NCBI GenBank assembly: GCA_000151295.1
Contig: GG745329.1
Coordinates: 1,723,570 to 1,787,569 of the forward strand
Origin: Allomyces macrogynus ATCC 38327
Lineage: Eukaryota; Blastocladiomycota; Blastocladiomycetes; Blastocladiales; Blastocladiaceae
DNA: 64,000 nucleotides
Direction: 5' to 3'
The translations under genes were made by a program, and so were the position numbers. The first letter of the stretch is position 1. Every line of letters starts with the position of its first letter. Positions 22,991 to 33,263 of the stretch are shown here, one piece after another. The notes under the pieces were generated by a model. The model was not told the DNA's origin. It saw only the letters and a list, made by a program, of their open reading frames with translations, and searched no databases.

Positions 22991-24834
22991 ATGCGCGCCG
23001 CCCCGATGCGACGTACCGCGCCCGTCCCGCCCGAACACGCCGTGCTGGCCCTCGTCAAGGAGCTCGCACGCGCCGAGGCCAAGGCCGCCAAGCTCGAGGC
23101 CCAGCTGCGCCGTATACACGCCGAAAAGCGCAAGCCAGATGTTAAGAACCAGGATAGCACCACGAGCAACCATGCGCGGACCACGCGCGAGTCGCCCAAG
23201 GACGACCCGGCGGCAGTGAACAACGGCAGTATGCACCTGTCATTACGCACGCCCAGCGTCCACAGCCTCACCCGACTGCTCGCTGCCGTCTAGAGGATCT
23301 GCACGCGACGCTGCGCGACGCGCTGATCCAGCTCAAAGTCTACCGCAAGCACGTGCAGCTCTTGCAGAGCGATCGCCAACAGTTGCTTGCGCAGTGGCCG
23401 CACCTCGCCGCGAATATGCCGTCGAACGTGGCTACCGCTCCACGCGCCGCATCGCCTGACGCGGGACCAAGATCTGTGCCGCCATCGCACGATGCTGGCA
23501 TGGACCCGATCGTGAACGCGAACCCGCCATCGCCTCCAGAGGTAGTTCCACCAGCTCGCGCGCGCTCGCCGTCGCCCGTTCAGGACCCCGAACGGTTCCG
23601 GTACCACGATGCCCTGGCGCTCGACACGTCCTGGGCCAACCGTGAGGCGCTGCTCCCGGGTATTGGTGCTGCGTGTGCTCCAGGCGACGACCACGAGTCC
23701 CCCGGGCCGTTTACGCACGCTCACGCTCCCGAAATGCACTCGCCTGCACCTCCCGCTCCGCCCGTTGCTATTGCTTTTGTCGCTCCTGATTTTCCTGCGT
23801 CCACTCCCGCATCCGCCGCGGACGCCGATACGCCCACGCATGGCGCCTCGCTCATCACCGTACCCGCAGGCGAATCGCTACTGGCCATCGACTTGACGTT
23901 ACCCTTAGCTCCGCCCGCGTCGGCGCCCGTGACGGCCGCTCGCCACCGCGCCGCATCGGACGAGCTGGCAGCGTGCGAGCCGACGGTCACGGTGATTCGT
24001 GAGTTCGAGTCCACACGTGGCATGACGCGCAATGTGCGCCGGTTGCTCGCGCACACTCGCGGCAGCGGCCAGAGCGGGAGTCGACCCGAGTCGCCGCGCA
24101 CCACGTCGCCGAGCACCAAGGCCAGTGTGTCGTTGAGCGACGCCGGATGGCCGATTTTGGGTGCCGTCAATGCGGAGATCCCCGATGACCGCTGCCGTCG
24201 GTCGCCGTCGGCGCAGTGCGCACCAGATGCACCGCCAATGCGACAGAGCGAGTCGCTGCCCGCGACGTCGGCACATCATGCCGCAGAGGCCGCAATGGCG
24301 GGTTCGTCGCCAGCCGAACCCGCGTCGTGGACGTCGCATGGTCTGGCACCAAGGTCACGCACGCCGAGACGGCCGGCACTAGTGGACAAGAGCGTCGCGA
24401 CCGACGTGCGAGCGACGCGAGCGTCGAGTACCGATCCGAGCCACTCACGCCATGACCGCCGCCACGATTCTCGGTGGCCGCCGCGACCGGCTTCACGTGA
24501 CACGACGCGCGTATCGGCCGTGCCCGGTGATCCGGCTCCGGCCATCGCGGCGAGCACCGACTTGTGGGACGCGGATCTCGATGAAATCACGGCGCTGCTC
24601 AACGGCATGCCGCTGGACCGCACTCGTGCGGCCGCCGCGACGGTGCCGTGGGACCGGCACGGCCGGCACGCGGATACGGTGGTAACGGGTCGGGCAACGG
24701 GCGCGCATCGACGGACAAGTCGTCACCTGCGACCGTTGTTGCCGGGCGCCGACGAGGACTCGCTCGCGTCGCTGTCGGCTTTGATTGATCACCTGGAACT
24801 GGCCGATTCGGGCAACGTGCCGAGCCGCATGTGA
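22991..24834 (+). CDS. Coiled-coil hypothetical protein with disordered body
   Basis: Two exons, 22991-23228 and 23294-24834; the 65-bp intron (GTATGC...CTAG) restores phase and joins a first coiled coil (VLALVKELARAEAKAAKLEAQL) to a second (DLHATLRDALIQLKVYRKHV...). About 592 residues. Downstream it is Pro/Ala/Ser/Thr-rich and predicted disordered, with a short ordered C-terminal segment: LWDADLDEITALLNGMPLD and DSLASLSALIDHLEL, which may be helical binding motifs. I do not recognise the family. It is divergent from the possible Mis14/Nsl1 gene, and its N-terminal coiled coil suggests a partner-binding or cytoskeletal role (inference). Confidence 0.65.
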
Positions 24835-25157
24835 ATGGGAACTGGGACTCGGATGCCGTGGATGGAAAATGATCATGATCTGCTTGGTGGAAAGCATCGT
24901 GGCGTTTTTCACAGAAGGATAGTGTCCCCGAAAACCAAAACGAGTTTAATCCACCCAAAACGAGAGTAAACAAAATAACAAATGGAATATAAACCCAAAA
25001 CGAGACAACCAGTTCAGAACCGAACGGAACGGCCAACACCCGCAGGAAAACGGCAAGGAAATGGAGACGAGTCGGGGTGCGTGTCGCGCGCGCGGGCATC
25101 GTCGGTCCGCGTGCGTCTGGGTCGTGTCTCGCGAGGCGCGCCTGTGCGGCGGGCTAT
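24835..25157. other. Convergent intergenic region
   Basis: About 320 bp between the 3' ends of the coiled-coil gene and UBL3. It is AT-richer than its surroundings (around 24930-25000), as expected of 3' UTR and polyadenylation sequence. Nothing else seen. Confidence 0.4.
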
Positions 25158-25761
25158 TTACAGGATCACGCACCGGCACCCGGGCGCGCGCGCGTCGGCG
25201 CGCACGCCGGTAGGCGAAGACGACTTGGCGGGTTCCGAGCCTAGGATGAAAGCTCGGTTGCGTGAGAGAATGATCGCGAGCAGTCGGCAGCTTGGTCCAT
25301 GGAAAGGTACCGTTGGCAGAGTTGCCGGCGTCGACGGCCTTGATGATCAAGTGCACGACGGTGGTATCGCCTGCGGGCAAGTGCGCGTCGTTGAGCGTGG
25401 CCGATCCGGGCTCGAGAAACCGGCCGCGGTGCAGGAGCCGCAGTTGCGTCGCGGATGCTGGGGCAGGCGCGTCTTGGCTCCATGCTAGTGGACATCATGG
25501 AAGTGCCACCGACACACATGCCGTGAGCACATGAATCGGCGTGATCGTCCACGCAGGCAAGGGGCGGTAGTTACCAGCGGGCCATTCGGCCAGGAGCCGT
25601 GCGCGAACTTGGTCGAGTGTGTTGGTCGGGTCAAAGACCCACTTGTCGGACCGCGCGCCGCTCACGAGCAGGAACGTGAGCGCCACCTTGTTGGCGGGCA
25701 CGGGCGCGTCGGCGCCCGCGGCCGGGGCGGCGGGGGCGGCGCCGTCCTTGGGCAACGACAT
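25158..25761 (-). CDS. UBL3/MUB-type membrane-anchored ubiquitin-fold protein with CAAX box
   Basis: Small ubiquitin-like protein that is prenylated and held at membranes rather than conjugated to targets. Exons (minus): 25761-25575, 25484-25311, 25240-25158; introns of 90 and 70 bp; all phases agree and give 147 residues. The beta-grasp fold is recognisable: KVALTFLLVSGARSDKWVFD (strands 1-2), TLDQVRARLLAEWP (helix), LRLLHRGRFLEP and DTTVVHLIIKA (later strands), in the order seen in human UBL3 (ILVSG...WPMDW...LRLIYQGRFL...TTVMHLV). The last exon ends CRCVIL-stop, a CAAX box; a final Leu favours geranylgeranylation in known systems. It has an Ala/Pro-rich N-terminal extension and a basic, Ala/Pro-rich linker before the CAAX box. 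Confidence 0.88.
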
Positions 25762-26284
25762 GGTGCAGGATGGCAGGTCGAGAGTGAAGGATGATTGATT
25801 GGCAGCGTGGAAGGATCAGACGAGTTGGTTGGCTGGGCCGACGGCGACTGGTGAAGGCGTCGTGCGAGGGCGAGTGGGCGGGATGCGCGCGGCGGCGGCG
25901 CGGAACAGGCCGAGCGCGGTGCGGGCAGTGGAATGCGAGCAGTGCGGGTTGGATCGGACGCAGAGAGTGGGCGTCGGCGAGGTCGTCGACGACGACGGCG
26001 ACGATGCAGAACAGGAGCAGGAGGAGCGAGGAGGACCGGGGTGAGGTTGCGAACAGGAACAAGCGCGCGACGCGGTCCCGTGACGCAACGAGAATGCTGT
26101 CACTTTGCACACAAACATCACAGCAGAGCGACAACTGTCGACAAGCAGCTGCATGCAACAATCGACACAGACAATGTTTTGTCTTTCTTTGTGCATCAAC
26201 ATGAACGTGGGGAAAGAATTGACGAGGGATCACAGCGGGAATTGCAGGTCGCAGCGCCGTTGCGTGCGCTCGCGACGGCGGCTA
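25762..26284. other. Intergenic region between the C2-domain gene and UBL3
   Basis: About 520 bp between two minus-strand genes. It should contain the UBL3 promoter and the 3' UTR of the C2 gene. No other gene or repeat seen. Confidence 0.35.
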
Positions 26285-27075
26285 CTACTGGCAAGAACGA
26301 ACAGGACAGCGTTAGCAACACTCGCGGTGACCACCCTGCCCCCTTCCAGCGCGGACATACGTATCGCCCGACAAACTTGATGTGAATCTCGCCCGCGGCC
26401 ACGTTGCCGTCGTCGGCCAATGGGACCCACCGGTCGAGAAACTCTTGGCCGCGCCGCAAGTCCGAAATGTCGATGCGTGCACGTCCAATAAACTATATCA
26501 CCAATAAACCGGCCATAAGTGCGGCATTCCACGCCAGCATCGCGCTCAAATGCACGTACCGTATCGCCCGTGAAAAAGTTGTACTTGTTGCTGTCCCATA
26601 CCTCCAAGATCATTTCATTCACGCCTGCCGGCGCTGTAAACTCGAGCGTGTCGCCCAACCGCGGGTTGCACCCAGCGTCCTTGTGCGCACGCGTCTTAAG
26701 CTTCTTGCCGCCAAACTCAACGGTGGTAAAAGGGTCGATATTGCCAAAGATCTCCACGTCCTTGAGGTTGCGCGCTTCGACTACGAAACGGCCATCAGGG
26801 TCTGAATCACTGTCCACACGAGCCGGCGCGCGAGCCGCAGGTTCAGCCAACGCACTGATCTCCAGAACAATCCCACGCAGCTCCAGTGGCGGTGGTTGGT
26901 ACATGAGCGGCGGAGGCGAGGCCGGGGGACGGTACGGCAGCGGCGGTGGCGGCAAATACCCGCCAGCGTTCATGGCCGCTTGCTGTTGCTGCAGCCGGAT
27001 CAGGTCCTGCTCGGCCTGCTGGTGCGCCTGCAGCTGCTGCTGGTGGATGCGCAGAACCTCCTCGTAGGACGTCAT
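26285..27075 (-). CDS. C2-domain protein with Gln/Pro-rich N-terminus
   Basis: Exons (minus): 27075-26560, 26492-26361 and a proposed last exon 26287-26285 that holds only the stop codon. Introns: 26493-26559 (GTACGT...ATAG) and 26288-26360 (GTATGT...CCAG). About 216 residues. The first 60 residues are Gln-rich then Pro/Tyr-rich (QQQLQAHQQAEQ; PPPPLPYRPP). The C2 domain follows: LRGIVLEIS, VEARNLKDVEIFGNIDPFTTVEF, DTLEFTAPAGVNEMILEVWDSNKYNFFTGD, then FIGRARIDISDL...WVPLADD...GEIHIKFVG. Splicing at 26559 joins GDT to FIGRARIDIS as expected of a C2 fold. Some of the Asp residues used for calcium binding are present (NIDPFTT, VWDSNKYN), but I would not assert calcium dependence. If the last intron is retained the protein gains about 28 residues. 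Confidence 0.8.
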
Positions 27076-27541
27076 GGTCGTGGTGGGGTGCTTGCCGGTT
27101 GCCAAGACGGTAACGAGCGAGAGTGCGGGTGCGGCAGGTGGATTTGTGGAGCCAACTTGGTTCGATCGACGGAAAAGACTGGGTGGAGAGTGTCGCGCAC
27201 GACCGGGCGAGGGCGGAGCGGGGAGAATGGACGATGACTGACGTGATTACCCGGTGCGGGAAACAGGATGAGCACGAGGACGGGAAGGGGGCGCGTCTGT
27301 CGAGCGTGGCGTGGCGCCGACAGTCCCACGCCATCCATATCCACAACCACCACCACTTGCCCGAATCGGTTGGTTCGAGTTGGATAATGCCGGGACTTCG
27401 CCGGACCTGTGGTCGGTTGGAGTGCTCAGTACCGCTGGCTTCCCCATGCCGGTGAAGTGCGATCGTGATACGTTCGTGATCCAAAGCAGGGAGTATCCAG
27501 TGTATATATTGCACCTGAGCGCACAGACCACGGCCAAGCGC
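27076..27541. other. Intergenic region between DNAJC9 and the C2-domain gene
   Basis: About 465 bp between two minus-strand genes. A TATATA run lies at about 27500-27506, some 430 bp upstream of the C2 start, too far to call it its TATA box. No coding signal. Confidence 0.35.
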
Positions 27542-29000
27542 TCATCGGCGGCGCCGTGCGCTGGCCGCGCGCTGCACGCGCACGCCGCCGGTCTTGCCGC
27601 GCGGTCCCGGAGCGGCCGGTCCACGACCGCCGCCAGTCGACATGGCTCGCCTTGTCGCGACGCGCTTGCGTGGTGGCTCGTCCTCCTCACTCTCCTCTTC
27701 TTCCCCTTCCTCGTCGTCCTCGTCGTCTCCACTTGTCACCGACTCGTACCCATCCTCGTCCTCGCCGTCGGCCGAATCGTCCAACTCGTCCTCGTCTTCC
27801 GATACGGCCGGTTTCGGTGCTTCCTTGGCGGGTGCGGTTTTGGCGGCCTTGCCGTTGCTCTCCTTGGTCTTGCGCGTGGCCGGTTTCGCGCCCTTGTCAG
27901 GTTTGGGCGGATACTATCGAGTGGAGAATCAACGCGCACGTCAGCACGACGCGTCGCAATGCGGAACAAAAAGGAATGCAGAGCGCACGGACCTTCGTGA
28001 GCAAAATGTCGAGGTGCGCATCAAACTGTGCCTGCCGCTGCCGCGACCGCTGCAAGATCAAGGCGCGCAACGCGTCCTCCTCGCCCTCTCCCTCGTTCCC
28101 ATTGCCGTTCTGCGCCTTGGACTTGCCGCCTTTGACCTTTTTCTTGTTGAGCCCAAGCGCCTCGGCCAACTCGGCCGCCTCCTTTGCCTCGGCCTCCTCC
28201 CTGCGCTTGCGCTTGCGGCGCTCTTTCGGTTCCTCTTTCGCGTAGGCCGAGAACGACGGCGCTTCCTTGGCGCTGATCGCGGCATCAATGATCGCGCGGA
28301 ACCGGTCCTCGTCGGCGGTTGACGAGCACAGCACCTGATCGAGAATCGCAGCCATGTCGCCCTGCGCCGACTCGTACGCGGCGAGCACGTCACGGCGCTC
28401 CTCGTCGGATCCTGGTGGGCGTGCGGGCCGTCGGTCAGCAGTCGTGGCGGCACGGGATGGGGGGGCAGGCCATGTGACGAACCCTTATACTGCTGCGCAA
28501 ACTCGTCGATGGCCTCGGTCGTGACGTTCGACTCGTAGAGTTCCTTATAGAAGACGAGAATGTCCTCGGACGACCCGGTGGCTAGCGTCTCGGTCGAACC
28601 GGTCACGTCGTACCGCTGCCGCGCGGCCGGGTCGGAGAGAATCGTGTAGGCAAAGCTGATGGCTTGGAACTAGGTCAAATGCCCATGGTCGATGTCAGAC
28701 GGTGGTGCAGGCGCACAAATATTGCAATTCCGAGCGATAAACTGACCTGCGCCTTGAAATCCTCCTGCTCCTCGGGCGACTTGCTGGCATGGCGGTCGGG
28801 CTAATGAACCACGAAGTGCGCCAGCATTAGCGAGGCCGTTTGAAAACACAGGGTGCCCATTGGCAATCGCCGGTACGAACATGCGTCCTGAGCGACAGCT
28901 TACGGTACTGCTTTTTGATGTCGTCGAGCGTGGCGGTGCGGTCGACCTGAAGCGTCTCGTAGAGGTCGATGTCGGCCATGGTTTCCGTGTCTGTGCTCAT
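27542..29000 (-). CDS. DNAJC9-type J-domain protein with acidic C-terminal tail
   Basis: J-domain co-chaperone; in animals DNAJC9 recruits HSP70 to histones H3-H4. Exons (minus): 29000-28881, 28800-28747, 28669-28483, 28411-27993, 27913-27542; all phases agree, about 383 residues. An alternative ATG lies at 28979. The J domain is split by two introns; joined it reads DLYETLQVDRTATLDDIK, then YRKLSLRTHPDRHASK with an intact HPD, then FQAISFAYTILSDPAARQRY. The family-specific middle follows: DILVFYKELYESNVT, EFAQQYKGSDEERRDVLAAYESAQGD and DRFRAIIDAAISAKEAPSFSAY, matching human DNAJC9 block by block. The last exon encodes a Lys/Pro-rich linker, a long Asp/Glu/Ser run (SGDDEDDEEGEEEE) and an Arg/Gly-rich basic end. 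The acidic tail is longer than in the human protein and could bind histones (inference). Confidence 0.9.
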
Positions 29001-29452
29001 GGTTGCAGCAAGTGAAGCAGTGCGGGGTCAAAGGAGAGTGTGGGCCGTCGACTTTGCGGCTGACTCGGGCAGGCTGTCGAAGACGAGGTTGCATTAATGG
29101 GTGAGTCAATGGAGCGTTGGAAGTCACACTTGTGTCTCAACGTCTCGCATCCTGTAAGCAGGGCAGCCGCCTCCCTCGCACTGACGTGCGTTGTGCGCGC
29201 CGCTGGCGCCGCGGCGTTTGTGCAGGACTGGGCGGGTCTGTGAAAAGGCGGGGGCGGGACCGTAGAGCGGGGGCGGGACCGGAGATGCTTTGCTGAACCT
29301 CACCGGCCGATTGAAACGACCATGGCGAGAGGTAGCCGAGTTGGAACGAGTTGGAAGCGGCGCGCGGAAGAGCGCTTGTATTTACATAAATAGATCACAG
29401 CCACGCCAAAGAAAACGCAAAAAACAAGAGAGGACAGGAGAGGCGCGCTGGG
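29001..29452. other. Intergenic region between RPA12 and DNAJC9
   Basis: About 450 bp between two minus-strand genes; contains the DNAJC9 promoter. A 19-bp GC-box-like direct repeat lies at 29248-29285. No coding signal. Confidence 0.4.
29248..29285. repeat. Two tandem 19-bp GC-box-like units
   Basis: gcgggggcgggaccgtaga is followed at once by the same unit with t changed to g. It lies about 250-290 bp upstream of the DNAJC9 start, so it may be a promoter element; that is inference. Confidence 0.6.
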
Positions 29453-29901
29453 TTACGAGTTGAACTTGAACTTGTGCCTGTCGCAGACGATGAGCCGATG
29501 AGCGTGCGCAAAAAACAGCACCATTTCGATCGGAGCAGGAAGGCACCACGTACCCGCACTTCTTGCACGAGTAAAAAACGGTCTGGCCTTCATCGGCCGA
29601 CCGCAGCTGCATCGTGTGGAAGGTCATTTCCGGGTTGCCACACTTGGGGCACTTTTCGTGATCGTGGCCGAGGTCTCTTCTTGACGCACGCCCATTTGCG
29701 ACTTCCAAAGCGTGATTTCGCGGTTGTGCGCGCAAAAGCCGTAGCGCGCGACGTGGTCACGACCTCGACGTTTTCAAAGGCCTCGGCCGGTTGGCGGTAG
29801 GAACAGAGTGTGCACTTGACTTCCGAGTCGGAGGTCGACAGGTCGAGCAGGTTGCCGCAGTCGGGGCAGAAGACGAGGCCCGCAATCACGTTCGACGACA
29901 T
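29453..29901 (-). CDS. RPA12: RPA12, zinc-ribbon subunit of RNA polymerase I (reading frame disrupted)
   Basis: Small subunit of RNA polymerase I that supports RNA cleavage and termination. The start at 29901 gives MSSNVIAGLVFCPDCGNLLD, then CTLCSYRQPAEAFENVEVV, the N-terminal zinc ribbon. The C-terminal TFIIS-like ribbon reads EKCPKCGNPEMTFHTMQLRSADEGQTVFYSCKKCG, with the catalytic-type RSADE intact; a 76-bp intron (29478-29553, GTACGT...ACAG) joins it to HKFKFNS-stop. Between the ribbons the frames do not agree. The linker that matches other fungi (REITLWKSQMGVRQEETSATI) lies in a second frame and the C-terminal ribbon in a third. A 73-bp intron with a GTCGCG donor could bridge the two ribbons but would delete the linker. 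So either two one-base indels (assembly error or real mutation) or unusual splicing is present. Confidence 0.8.
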
Positions 29902-30278
29902 GATGGTGGTTGGTGGTGGTTGGTGGTTGGTGGTTGTGGAAGGAGGTGTGTCGCGGGGGAGCGATCGCGGTCGTAAATGTGGTGGTTCGGGCAAGCGTGA
30001 TCCGTGCGCGTGCCGGCGAAGCGCTGCGTGCCGTTGCTGTCGTGGCCGTGCTCGCTTGAGCTCGCCGACGAGCCGCCGAGCTCAGCGCGACGGCAAGCGG
30101 GCAGGAGTGCGCGCGCATCACGTGCAGGCATGTGGTCTGCTGCTATGCGCGTCTGTCTCAGCTCCCGCGCTTTGGAGTTCTTTTGTCCGTGGAACCTTTC
30201 CACGCACCGCCACGCGAAAAGACTCCATCCTCGCCAACAACTTCCACCTGCTCGCGATCGACCCGCACCACCACCGCC
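29902..30278. promoter_or_regulatory. Divergent intergenic region RPA12/MVP1
   Basis: About 375 bp. A ttggtggt-type simple repeat (ggtggttggtggtggttgg, about 29904-29935) lies just upstream of the RPA12 start, in its 5' leader. Otherwise nothing recognised. Confidence 0.4.
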
Positions 30279-32736
30279 ATGGCCGACGACGCTCCCGCCG
30301 ACTTGCCGCATCCGGACCCGCTGCTCGCCCCACGCGCCGCCGCGCTCGCCAACGACGACGACGCGTCGCGCCCCGCTTCTGCCACCATGGACTCTTCAAC
30401 GATGCCCGCTGCCGCGTCGATGCTCGTCGAGCCGCCCGTTCCCGGCGACCGCGACGATGCCAACAGCCCCGTGCACAATCCATGGTCGGCCTCGGCCGAC
30501 GTCCTGACGCAGGGTGCGGGTCGCGTGACACCCGTCTCCGCCAACCGTACTTTGCCAATCCCTTGCGTCGACGCGTCGCACACGCCCATCGCTGACGCCG
30601 ATCTTCTTCGATCCTTAGCCATGGCCTCGGTCGTCTTTCCGGCACGCTCGCCCGCGACCATGGCCAGCTACCGGTCCTTCCCGGACCTGCTCCCGCCTGC
30701 ATCCACGTCGGGCGGCGGATCCGCCGCGTCATTGACCCCACCGGCCTATTCGCCCGCTGCTGTCCTCCCGCTCGCCGGAGACGACGATCCGTGGTCGACG
30801 GCCGCGCCCGCGTCTTCCATGACGCACCGCCGTCTGGCTAAGCCGTCGACGAGTTTTGCCGACCCGTGGCATCAGTCGAGTGCGACCATTGGGTCGACCA
30901 ACGGTACCAACGATCCGGGTACCTCGACACCCCTCAACGACAACGACGATATCGACCACAACGACAACGACGACGATCATTCGCCGACGACGGGCCGCGC
31001 GCGCCCCCCGCCCGTCCTGCGCACGAGTTCCGGGCTCACGCTCGACGCCGTGCGCGCGCATGCGGCCGCGCACTCGCCGACGTCTGCGCACATGCCCTCG
31101 GGCGTGCGCAGTCCGCGCGCGTTGCCGCCCATGTCCCCCGGGGCTCATGTCGCCGCGGTCGACGGGTGGGGGCCGCGACGCCGATTGTCGACACGTTTGA
31201 CGACTGGGGACGACGACGCGACGTGGCTGGCCAACCAGGGACGCGATCACGGTCACGATTGCGCCCGAAAAGGGCGGGTCGCTCTTCAAGCACGTCAACT
31301 ACTATATTTCCAGTGCCAAGCAGGGCACGACCGTCACGCGCCGGTACAGTGACTTTTTGTGGTTGCATGACGCGCTCCTGAAAAAGTACCCGTTCCGGCT
31401 GCACCTCACGCCACCGCCCAAGAAAGTGAATGGTGCGTTTTGTTGCACAGTTTGTTCCCTGGTCGGCTGCAAGTGCTCCATGCCTCTCTCTCGTGGTGGT
31501 GGTTGGAACCTTGCATTCCGCCAGCAACTGACTTGCGCGAGCCGGTAATCGCTGACCACGGGCAGCCTATGCCCCACCCGTAGCCGACGCTGTATTTCTC
31601 GAAAAGCGGCGCCGCGGGCTGCAGCGGTACCTGACGCACCTGGTCCGGCACCCGATCTTGGGCGCCGACGTGCACTTTCGTGCGTTCCTGACCCGGTCCG
31701 AAGAGATTGCAACGTATCGGAAACAGGTCGGGTCGAGTTTCGCACCGGAACCGGAACGGCAGCCGGAACCGGCACCGCCCATCGAGCTCGAGGAGCAGCT
31801 GGCGGTGCTGGTGCCGCAAATGGAGCACTTGTTCTTGCGGTACCAGAAACTGGTCGACCGGATCGAGACCATGTGCGCGCGCGAGCAGGAACAGGCGCGG
31901 GATTTTTTGACGGTGTCGGAGGTGCTGAGGTACATTATTGTCTTGTCTTTGGATCGGGTGCACAGAGCGGGACTGACACATTCCTGTCTAGCGACATGGG
32001 AACACACAAGCCGCACTGCTACGACCGCACGTGCACGACGTGTGTCGGGTCGGCCGACGGGGTGTCGACGCTGGCGCTGCGCGTGGAGCGCGCGGCACAC
32101 GTGCACGAGGAGTCGGTGCGTGACTTCAACGATTCGATGGCGCCGCGCGCTAAACTCAAGACTGATCCTGACGTCCGCAACAACTAGGCCGACGCGATGC
32201 TCCTCGGGTCCGTCGAAACCCTCAAGCTCGTGCGCGACCAAGTCGCTGGGCTCGAGCACCTCTTCCAGCGGTCCACCAAGGCGCTGACTTCCGCCAAGGC
32301 CACGCTCGCGTCGCTCACAAAACGCATTGCCAACAACGAGGCCAAGCTTGCGTCGACGGCCATGGCGCCCGAGCCCAACCGCGACGTCGAGGACCGGCTC
32401 CGTGCCCTCCTCGTCGACGACCAGCGTGCCACGCAACGCGTCGAGAATGGGATGCGGCACATTCACCGGTGTCTTGCGCACGAGCTGAAGGTGTGGCATC
32501 GGCACAGGATGATCACGGCGGTCGGCGTGCGCATGTGGACCAAGGAACATGCACGACGCGCGAATGAGGTGGCGATGATTTGGCAAGCGGCCGAGAACGA
32601 GCAGGTGGGGGTGTTGCCGGACGCGCCGGCGCGGCCGGCGACGAGTGGGTCGGCAGCGGCGGGTCGCGCAGTGGGGAATGGGGTCGCGGCCGCAGGCGCG
32701 TCATCGCCCGGCAGTGCGGGCGAGGGGCGGGCATGA
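30279..32736 (+). CDS. MVP1: MVP1/SNX8-like sorting nexin (PX-BAR)
   Basis: Phosphoinositide-binding BAR-domain sorting nexin for retromer-linked endosomal recycling. Five exons: 30279-31165, 31239-31432, 31566-31929, 31992-32115, 32188-32736; phases agree throughout, about 705 residues. The first 300 residues are disordered, Ser/Pro/Asp-rich. The PX domain begins DAITVTIAPEKGGSLFKHVNYYIS and contains RRYSDFLWLHDALLKKYPFR and PPPKK, the phosphoinositide-binding features; FLEKRRRGLQRYLTHLVRHP closes it, closely matching MVP1. The BAR region follows (LEEQLAVLVPQMEHLFLRYQKLVDRIE...; AMLLGSVETLKLVRDQVAGLEHLFQR). The fourth intron is 72 bp (GTGCGT...CTAG), a multiple of three but containing its own stop (its last codon TAG), so retention would truncate the protein. 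The first intron's GTGGGG donor is the weakest junction. Confidence 0.9.
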
Positions 32737-33263
32737 AGAGACGCGGTGGAGAAGAGAGACCAGGAGGAATACCATTGCATGAGCAGTTTCTGTGTAAATC
32801 CGATTGGCCAGGTTGGAGTTGGCTGGAGGTTGGTTGCTGCGTTGTGACAAGCTCAAAGCGTCGCGGCGCGAAAGACCACGCGGAACTCGTCAAGACGTGA
32901 GCGAAAGAGGCGAAACGGCCGTGAAGGAGCCGAAGGACCAGAGGGCGTAAGTGATGTCAGGGGGAGAACGTTCGCCTGCCACGTCTCGCAGCAACCCGTG
33001 ACCGAGCTGCATGGCTGGCCAGGGCAGCAGAGTCCGTGGCGCCGAGCCGGCCTGTAACCAACCACACGTCCGCCGTCATCGACTGGCTCCTCCACCACTT
33101 CCTCCACCCACAGACTTCCCGGGCGCCGTCATAAAGCGCAAGGACCCCCGCACGCGTCCGCACCCAGACTCTCTGCACGCGAACCGGCCCGCGACACGCT
33201 GCACTCGGCCCGCATCCGCCCTTCCCACCCTGGATCACAAACAACGACCCACATCTCGACACC
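32737..33263. other. Intergenic region MVP1-SEY1
   Basis: About 525 bp between two plus-strand genes, including the SEY1 promoter and a CA/CC-rich 5' leader. No gene or repeat recognised. Confidence 0.35.
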
